DNA of 64,000 nucleotides from Benincasa hispida (taxonomy: Eukaryota; Streptophyta; Magnoliopsida; Cucurbitales; Cucurbitaceae), in contig NC_052358.1 in the NCBI RefSeq assembly GCF_009727055.1, positions 42,901,782 to 42,965,781 on the forward strand, in the 5' to 3' direction. The position numbers were made by a program, and so were the translations under genes. The first letter of the stretch is position 1. Each line of letters starts with the position of its first letter. The notes beneath the pieces are model-generated. The model had not been told where the DNA came from and did no database searches. It was given only the letters and a program-made list of their open reading frames with translations. Of this stretch, positions 59,256 to 64,000 are shown piece after piece.

Positions 59256-60952
59256 TGATGCGTTATTTTATGCGATGAAACAATGGAAGAGTTGCTTTGG
59301 TGGAAAAATGCATTGTGCAAACAAGTTTTCTTAGCAAGATCCAAGTATAAATCCTACTGAGTTTCCTAGTAAACCCAAGATCGAACTCAGGGACTAAGGA
59401 AAATGATATGCGGTGGTAATTTTGAGATCACTTTGCGGTAACAATAAATTAAAGAGTTCGTTGGTTTATTGTTTACAATATAACATGTATGCGGCGGAGT
59501 TAAGAAAAGAGTTAATAATATGGAAGATGCGATGAATATGCAGGGGAACGGGTTGAGAAGGGGTTTAGCTAACACTTCTTAGGATTGCGTTCATGTTATA
59601 CAATCATGCTACACACATACAATAGCAAATCATCTCTCGATGCAAATGCTAGTTCTAGAACGCATGCGATGCATGCGATGATGTCTATAGGACCTACACA
59701 TAAGCCTCTACTCTTGTCTATGCGATGACGATTGACACACACACATACAAAGGCGATCGCATAATACCATCACCTATCTCTAGGATGCATGCGATGCATG
59801 GTGGCAAACAGAGCTTATCTCTATGTCCCTATCTCTTGCTTATGTAGATCTAATCTTGCTCTCTCGAGTCTAGATTCTAATCTAGCTCTCTCAAGTCTTA
59901 GGTTCTTTCTTTAGACTCTCTCTCAAGTAGATCTAAAGGGGGTTGAGCGCAACATAAGATAAAATGATCGCATGCAATGAAGATCCTAGGTCATGTTAGC
60001 TAAGTTCTTCTCAACCCATTTGATAGATTTAGCTACTCATGCGTGCTTTACAGAGCATGAATAGATGTAGATAAGCAAGTTCCATCTTATAGATATATAA
60101 TTGAAATACAGAATAACAATGCTAAATAAAGATAAAGAGCCTGGTAGCAATTTCTTGCTTCCCAAGGCTTTTACACTGTTCTTCTCTACTCTGCTTAAAA
60201 GATAATCTTGCTCTCGCAAGAGTTGGCCCTCTCTCTGTTTTTCCACGCCTCATTCTCTCTCGAGCTGACCAGGGCGATCTTATCCGGCGTCTCTTCCCTT
60301 CTCTCACTACCGGCCTTACTTAAGTAATAAGAAACGAAAAACATGGCTAAGAATCTACCAGGGGAAAACTTAATCTAACTTGCTCGAAACTTCTTCACTG
60401 AAGGTGGCCTCTGGTATTTATAAGAGCTTTGGAGGTGTACAAGCTTTCATTTTCTCTTATGATTGCACTGATGGGATGACATTAATTCTCTGTTTGATAC
60501 GCCGAATATTTGTGACCGAAAGTGAGTGTACTTGCTATTGTAGATCGTTAAACTACTGTCAACTTTAATTGGAATCGGACAGTCATCAGCTTTCTGTCCC
60601 ATCGTGATTTATTACGCTTTTCACCCAATGCACACACCATGATGCGCTGGCTCTATGCAACAACCTTCTTGAGTAGATATTCACGAGCACAAATGATCGC
60701 ATAGCCTTACGTCAACACAATCTCTTAATGCGCTCGGCCGTTGATTTTTTTGGATCGCATTTTTCGCCTTGCGTGAACACATATTTTGCACAAAAATACA
60801 TAAGTTAACAGTTTTAATGTGATGGACGCATGCGATCACAATTTTGTGAACTTAATGCTTTTGGACGCAATATTATATATTTTTGTTATTGCAATCCTGC
60901 ATTGTTTTATAACTTAGCACTGTAATAACGTGCATTTCTGTCCGTTATGACA
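59256..60952 (-). repeat. 3' LTR of the minus-strand gypsy element
   Basis: On the minus strand it begins TGTCATAACGGACAG right after a TTTGGGGG polypurine tract and ends ...ACGCATCA at 59256. 1697 bp. Many GCGATCGCAT/GCATGCGAT motifs occur. The short ORFs inside (59387-59575, 60037-60246, 60122-60307 minus; 60380-60568 plus) show no domain. Confidence 0.8.
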
Positions 60953-60963
60953 CCCCCAAATTT
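60953..60963 (-). other. Polypurine tract
   Basis: AAATTTGGGGG on the minus strand directly before the LTR; primes plus-strand DNA synthesis in reverse transcription. Confidence 0.8.
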
Positions 60964-62707
60964 AAACAATGTTTGTCCTTAAGCATAAGATAAAGATTTC
61001 CTTTAGAAAGTTGGCCACCTTCTCTTTCCTAGATTTCTCAAGTATCCTTATTCAAATCCGATACACCAAAATTTCTTTAATTCGTATCCAGGTCTCTTCT
61101 TAAAATATTTCTAAAATTTAGGGACCACAAGTTTAACCTTAAAAAGACTTTACTAGATTCCTGGGCATCGCATGATTTATTTCATAAAGAAAACTTTTTC
61201 ACTGGGGTATTTTCAAATGATTTTTATCCTTGCATATTTTAGACATTTTTTTTATGACCTTGCGCTGATCCAAGTGCCTAGCTATTCGCTTGCTATCGTG
61301 AGATGCTTTAAGAGTGTATAAAGTAAAACAGATTGTAAGAATAAAGTCTAAGTGTTGCGTTCTGCCTTGATGCGTTTAAATGAATGTAACGCGTTGGGGC
61401 ATTAGTATTATGCATAGAAGGCACACAACTCCTTATAATAACGTTCAAGTTTTCCTAGATTAAACCCAAGTATAAATCTAATCTAGGTTCCTGGAAAGTC
61501 CAGGGTTGATCACAGAGATTCAGTTTCACTAACACAGATTATGCGTTGTACTTGCAATAGGAGGTTTTTCCTAAATAAATGTGAAAGATGTATCATTTAC
61601 ACTAACATGCTATGGGATGGGTGATGTAATGTGGATGAAATGGGATGGGTTGCTTATCTTTCTGTTCATGCGTTAGACATCATTCAACACTTCTCAATGC
61701 GAATAATATACAAGCCTATCTCTAGGGTGCATGCGTCTAACTTAGAATGCAAGAAACACCAGTAAGTCTATCTCTAGCTATACTAGGCGTTCTACTTAAT
61801 GTGGCTTAGCTATTCTTTCGAACAACTAAGTAAAGAAGCTTTCACCAAGTTGTCAAGTTGGTTTAGGCGTTGGAACAGAATTATGCATGAAGTACTAATG
61901 CTTTCAACATAAAGAGAAGATAAACAATAGCAAAAGTGATGATCAAATATATGAATTTTATAAAGGATCAATGAGTCTTTACAAAGAACTATATTCAATC
62001 AAAATGAAAAGGAAATGATATTAAGAAAGAAACTGAGTCAAGCCAAAGAATACAATCTCTTGTAGTTCTTTGGCTCAATCTTGTTGTGTACAATCACTTT
62101 AAAGAGCCGAGAACAGAGTATCTTTCTCAAGAATAACTTTCTCCACTCCCTGGCCGGCGTTCGATCGTCTTACACCTCGGCACAACTTGTACAAACTAAA
62201 ATAGAGGCATGCGTTTCATCATTGAAATTATAATTGGCAAAGAGAAATCATGCGGTGACTTACTAAATTAATCAATGTTAATTGATTGTGCCGACCAAAG
62301 AGGATGTGGTGATAAAATTTTCAAAATTAAAATGCGATGTGATAATGCAAAAGTTGGAATAAAGTCAAGGAAAGATATAACACCTAAATTTGTGCTGTAC
62401 CCACATTATTTGTAGACGCATCCTGCTTTGCGGCGATATGTTTTCTTTTGATTACGGTGATGAAATAAAGTAGTTGCATCTTCGTGTAGCGCCTCCACAA
62501 TCGTTCCTCGATCGTTGCAAAAAAAAAAAAACATTGAGAGGGTCAAATATTAATAAAACATTTTTTTTTAGATAAGATGAACGATAAACGAAATAAGATA
62601 AGAGTAGTGAGAGTTTATGAATCATTAGTAAGAAAAGGATATCCCAAAAGACTTGCGCCCTAGATGATTTTCTGCATGCCATCGTAGGGACCGTTCGATT
62701 CTTTTCT
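60964..62707 (-). other. 3' untranslated region of the gypsy element
   Basis: Lies between the integrase stop and the polypurine tract. CTTAAGGACAAACATTG just before the tract is typical of this clade. No extra ORF with a recognisable domain is seen, unlike the element at 2630-17398. Confidence 0.6.
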
Positions 62708-64000
62708 TCATTCCAGATTTCTCAAGACTACAGAGGCGATCTTGTGATACCAGTCTTCTCCGTGATATATTTTCACTCGTTGCCCAGTAACTTTGAATAT
62801 GTTGGTCCCTTCATCATTGGATAACACGACCATGCCATGCGGAAATACCTCTCTAACTATGAAGGGTCCGGACCAACGAGACTTTAATTTCCCAGGGAAG
62901 AGTCGTAGCCGCGAATTAAATAACAAGACGTTTTGCCCGACTTGGAGATTCGTTCTGTATAATTGTTTATCGTGCCAATGCTTTGCACGCTCTTTGTAGA
63001 TCTTTACGTTCTCGTATGCGTAAGTTCTCCATTCCTCTAGCTCGACCAATTGGAGTTTTCTTTCTTCCCCTGCTGCCTTTAAGTCGAAATTTAGCTTTTT
63101 CACCGCCCATAGTGCTTTGTGCTCCAGTTCTAGTGGTAAATGACATACTTTACCAAACACCAACGCATACGGAGACATGCCTATAGGTGTCTTATAGGCA
63201 GTTCTGTATGCCCACAGTGCATCGTCCAACTTTGTTGCCCAGTCTTTTCGCGAAGGTTTTACCACCTTCTCCAGTATCAGCTTGATCTCTCGGTTGGACA
63301 CTTCAACCTGACCATTCGTCTGTGGATGGTATGCGATAGCCACTTTATGGAGAATATTATATTTGCGCAGCAATTCTTTGACAGTGTGATTGGCAAAGTG
63401 GGTGCCTTCATCACTTATTATGGCACGTAGAGTGCCGAAACAAGTGAAAATATTCTTCTTCAGGAATTTGGAGACTACCGCTGCATCGCTTGCGGTGCAT
63501 GCTACTGCTTTTACCCACTTGGACACGTAGTCGACGGCTAACAAAATATATCTGCTACCATTCAATGGTGAGAATGGTCCCATGAAATCAATGCCCCAGA
63601 CGTCGAACAACTCCAGTTCTAAAATGGTGTTCATGGGCATCGCATGTTTCCATGAAATATTACTCATGCATTGGCACCGGTCACACTTCATCGCATAGTC
63701 TCTTGCATCCTTGAATAGTGTTGGCCAATAATACCCACTTTGTAATACTTTTGCTGCTGTGCGATGGCCTCCATAAGGCGAGTCATGACATTGTGATAAT
63801 ATACGTTGGCAACTATTTCAGATTGAAGAATTGCCATGGTACGTAGACGTGGCAAATTATCTGGTTGCAAGCAATTTCCTGAAGATTATTACCGACCACC
63901 AAAAGAGGCGGCTCAGACATGAATGCAGATCTTATTATTGTGATGAGCCAAATCTGTATAAGGAAGAGGTCAGACCAGATTCTGCGACTCTGTGTACCGG
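62708..64000 (-). CDS. Gypsy pol: integrase, 3' part (partial at window edge)
   Basis: The frame is open without a stop from 63817 down to the stop at 62708; upstream of that a TGA at 63818-63820 breaks it or marks a frame change. The H2C2 zinc finger (CHDSPYGGH ... CDRCQ) lies at about 63800-63670. The catalytic core has all three acidic residues: Asp in VWGIDFMGP, Asp in IISDEGTHF and Glu in HPQTNGQVE; the second Asp and the Glu are 35 residues apart, the DD35E spacing. The C-terminal domain has [20 protein letters not shown] and [20 protein letters not shown], without a chromodomain. Integrase would insert element cDNA into host DNA. It is the best-preserved retroelement frame in the window and the guide for the deletion in the element at 11435. 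Confidence 0.9.

Larger units (their letters stand above)
59256..64000 (-). mobile_element. Athila/Tat-type gypsy element, minus strand (runs off the window)
   Basis: From the right edge inwards on the minus strand: pol with integrase (64000-62708), 3' untranslated region (62707-60964), polypurine tract (60963-60953) and 3' LTR (60952-59256). It is inserted in copia RT; CCTAC (59251-59255) is the predicted target duplication, whose partner should lie right of the window. Confidence 0.85.

Overview
The window looks like transposon-rich plant nuclear DNA from a eudicot. Coding genes are interrupted by GT-AG introns, intergenic DNA is AT-rich, and most of the sequence is layered Ty1/copia and Ty3/gypsy LTR retrotransposon debris. 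The LTR families resemble those I associate with cucurbits, but that is a weak, memory-based impression. Only three intact-looking host genes are visible. Two assembly gaps are present: 15 N at 40789-40803 and a single N at 52444.

Layout. 1-2629: the left-edge 5' LTR, primer-binding site and leader of a minus-strand gypsy element. 2630-17398: a decayed plus-strand Athila/Tat-type gypsy element (LTR, tRNA-Asp-type PBS, gag, protease, RT, integrase C-terminus, an extra downstream ORF, 3' LTR). Two solo LTRs are nested in it (4522-6551 plus, 8168-10222 minus). 19444-23746: a zeta-class glutathione S-transferase gene on the minus strand (ten exons, 226 aa). 26802-27180: an LRR receptor-kinase fragment. 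29380-30170: a LINE remnant. 30647-31803: ribosomal protein L10 on the plus strand (four exons, 220 aa), with site II and telo-box promoter motifs. 35100-37050: a rearranged gypsy LTR and a GGGGAT-rich element. 37954-41239: the chloroplast-type ABC ATPase ABCI10 on the minus strand (six exons, 267 aa, one GC-AG intron). 41860-59255: nested copia material, including one copia element with matching target duplications at 46292-54283. 59256-64000: a minus-strand gypsy element with an open integrase reading frame, running off the right edge.

The three host genes are unrelated housekeeping genes (tyrosine catabolism/GSH metabolism, translation, plastid transport) and form no operon or cluster. The retroelements give a readable order of insertion. 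The Athila element was first invaded by copia-type elements now reduced to solo LTRs. A minus-strand gypsy element appears to have landed in its 5' LTR. At the right, a copia element landed in an older LTR, a 1350-bp LTR-like insertion landed in a minus-strand copia pol, and a gypsy element landed in a plus-strand copia RT.

I found no convincing new biological system. The best items for a second look are the clean nested insertions with target duplications, the dense ACGATCGT motif in one copia LTR and leader, the GC-AG intron of ABCI10, a perfect 42-bp fold-back beside an assembly gap, the misjoin at 52444, and the extra ORF of the Athila-type element.
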